From an uncultured Flavobacteriales bacterium (lineage in GTDB: Bacteria > Bacteroidota > Bacteroidia > Flavobacteriales > BACL11), in contig CAJXFN010000017.1 in assembly GCA_913052655.1 (NCBI GenBank), positions 1 to 15,319 on the forward strand: a stretch of DNA of 15,319 bases, written 5' to 3'. Below are positions 14,680 through 15,319 of the stretch, piece after piece. The position numbers and the translations under genes were made by a program. Within the stretch, counting starts at the first letter, position 1, and the number at the start of each line of letters is the position of its first letter. The notes under the pieces were generated by a model. It was not told where the DNA came from. It searched no databases and worked only from the letters and a program-made list of their open reading frames with translations.

Positions 14680-15319
14680 TATTTATTCCTTATCAAAACC
14701 TCATCAATCATTCCGTATTCTTTAGCTTCTTCAGCAGTCATCCAATAATCTCTATCTCCATCCTCCCAAACTTTTTTATAATCTGTTCCCGAATGATGAG
14801 CAATAATTTCATAGAGTTCTTTTTTTAATTTTTGAATTTCCTTTGCTGTAATTTCAATATCTGAAGCTTGTCCACTTGCTCCTCCAAGTGGTTGATGTAT
14901 CATAACTCTAGAATGTTTTAGAGCAGTTCTTTTTCCTGTTGCTCCTGCAGTTAACAAAACCGCACCCATTGAAGCAGCCATTCCTGTACAAATAGTTGAA
15001 ACATCTGGGTTTATATATTGCATTGTGTCATAAATACCTAGACCTGCATAAACGCTTCCTCCAGGCGTATTTAAATAGATTCTTATTTCTCTTTCAGGGT
15101 CTGCTGACTCTAAGAACAACAATTGAGCTTGTATAATATTCGCTACATAATCATTAATGGGTACACCAAGAAAAATAATTCTATCCATCATTAATCTGGA
15201 GAAAACATCCATTGTTGCAATATTCATTTGCCTTTCTTCAATTATTGTTGGAGAAATATAGTTACCATGTATTGAAGTAAACTGATCTAAATGAAGGGAG
15301 CTAATTCCTCTATCTTTTG
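14679..15319 (-). CDS. clpP: ATP-dependent Clp protease proteolytic subunit ClpP (N-terminus outside window)
   Basis: ClpP is the tetradecameric serine protease that degrades substrates unfolded by ClpX. The minus-strand frame stays open from the stop at 14679-14681 to the window edge. An internal Met at 15225-15227 (MNIATMDVFS) is not the start, because upstream codons still read conserved ClpP sequence, ending SPTIIEERQ just before it. The start and any short propeptide are therefore beyond base 15319. About 212 residues are visible. The catalytic triad, counted from that internal Met, is S86 (GMAASMGAVLL), H111 (VMIHQPLGG) and D160 (DRDYW), with spacings of 25 and 49 identical to E. coli. 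Substrate-binding GGSVYAGLGIYDTMQ and the handle helix region are normal. It is the upstream member of a clpP-clpX operon; trigger factor commonly precedes it in relatives but is not visible here. Confidence 0.96.
   Translation of the reverse strand, partial: KDRGISSLHLDQFTSIHGNYISPTIIEERQMNIATMDVFSRLMMDRIIFLGVPINDYVANIIQAQLLFLESADPEREIRIYLNTPGGSVYAGLGIYDTMQYINPDVSTICTGMAASMGAVLLTAGATGKRTALKHSRVMIHQPLGGASGQASDIEITAKEIQKLKKELYEIIAHHSGTDYKKVWEDGDRDYWMTAEEAKEYGMIDEVLIRNK

Noticed and set aside
14565..14828. 87-codon open frame on the + strand
   Set aside because: It spans the antisense of the clpX start and clpP end, both strongly conserved genes. It is a shadow of their codon pattern.
1..15319. 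tRNA, rRNA, CRISPR array, insertion sequence or prophage
   Set aside because: No repeat array, terminal inverted repeats, transposase or integrase motifs, or cloverleaf-like stretches were found, and gaps between genes are all under 100 bases.

Overview
The window looks like an ordinary, compact chromosomal stretch from an AT-rich member of the Bacteroidota, most likely Flavobacteriales. The basis is low GC content (roughly 30% by eye), several copies of the phylum-typical promoter element TAnnTTTG (here nearly always TATATTTGC), Bacteroidota-style lipoproteins, and protein sequences that read like flavobacterial homologues. I cannot fix the family. The futalosine menaquinone genes mqnB and mqnD may argue against a typical Flavobacteriaceae member. 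No tRNA, rRNA, CRISPR array, insertion sequence or phage gene was seen. No gap between genes exceeds 100 bases.

Layout. Positions 1-1148 (+): the tail of an enoyl-CoA hydratase-family gene, overlapped by a secreted M23/LysM cell-wall peptidase. Positions 1150-4567: two divergently transcribed SPOR-domain lipoproteins. One (-) belongs to an uncharacterised family; the other (+) carries an L,D-transpeptidase-like core. Together with the M23 protein they form a small peptidoglycan-directed cluster, the least explained part of the window. Positions 4560-7307 (-): mqnB and mqnD, overlapping, then an APC-family amino acid permease. Positions 7358-8805 (+): folE and fabD, nearly abutting. Positions 8800-10586 (-): dTDP-glucose 4,6-dehydratase (rfbB) overlapping a CpsB/YwqE-type PHP tyrosine phosphatase, both surface-glycan functions. 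Positions 10683-13453 (+): a secreted probable beta-rich envelope protein directly abutting waaA (Kdo transferase), then a lipoprotein of a Bacteroidota family. Positions 13450-15319 (-): clpP (5' end beyond the window) and clpX.

How the genes work together. Most of the window serves the envelope (wall remodelling, lipid A/Kdo, nucleotide sugars, lipoproteins) or core metabolism (menaquinone, pterin/folate, fatty-acid initiation), with the ClpXP protease at the right end. Genes are packed as overlapping or near-abutting operons. The window has four convergent junctions, and all have between 1 bp of spacing and 8 bp of overlap. The three divergent gaps are 40, 50 and 96 bp and carry the visible promoters. 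The 50-bp mqnB/folE gap holds a perfect inverted pair of promoter elements.

Nothing here is clearly a new defence or mobile system. The best candidates for something undescribed are the SPOR lipoprotein pair with its SLGC transpeptidase motif, and the mirrored, probably leaderless mqnB/folE promoter region.
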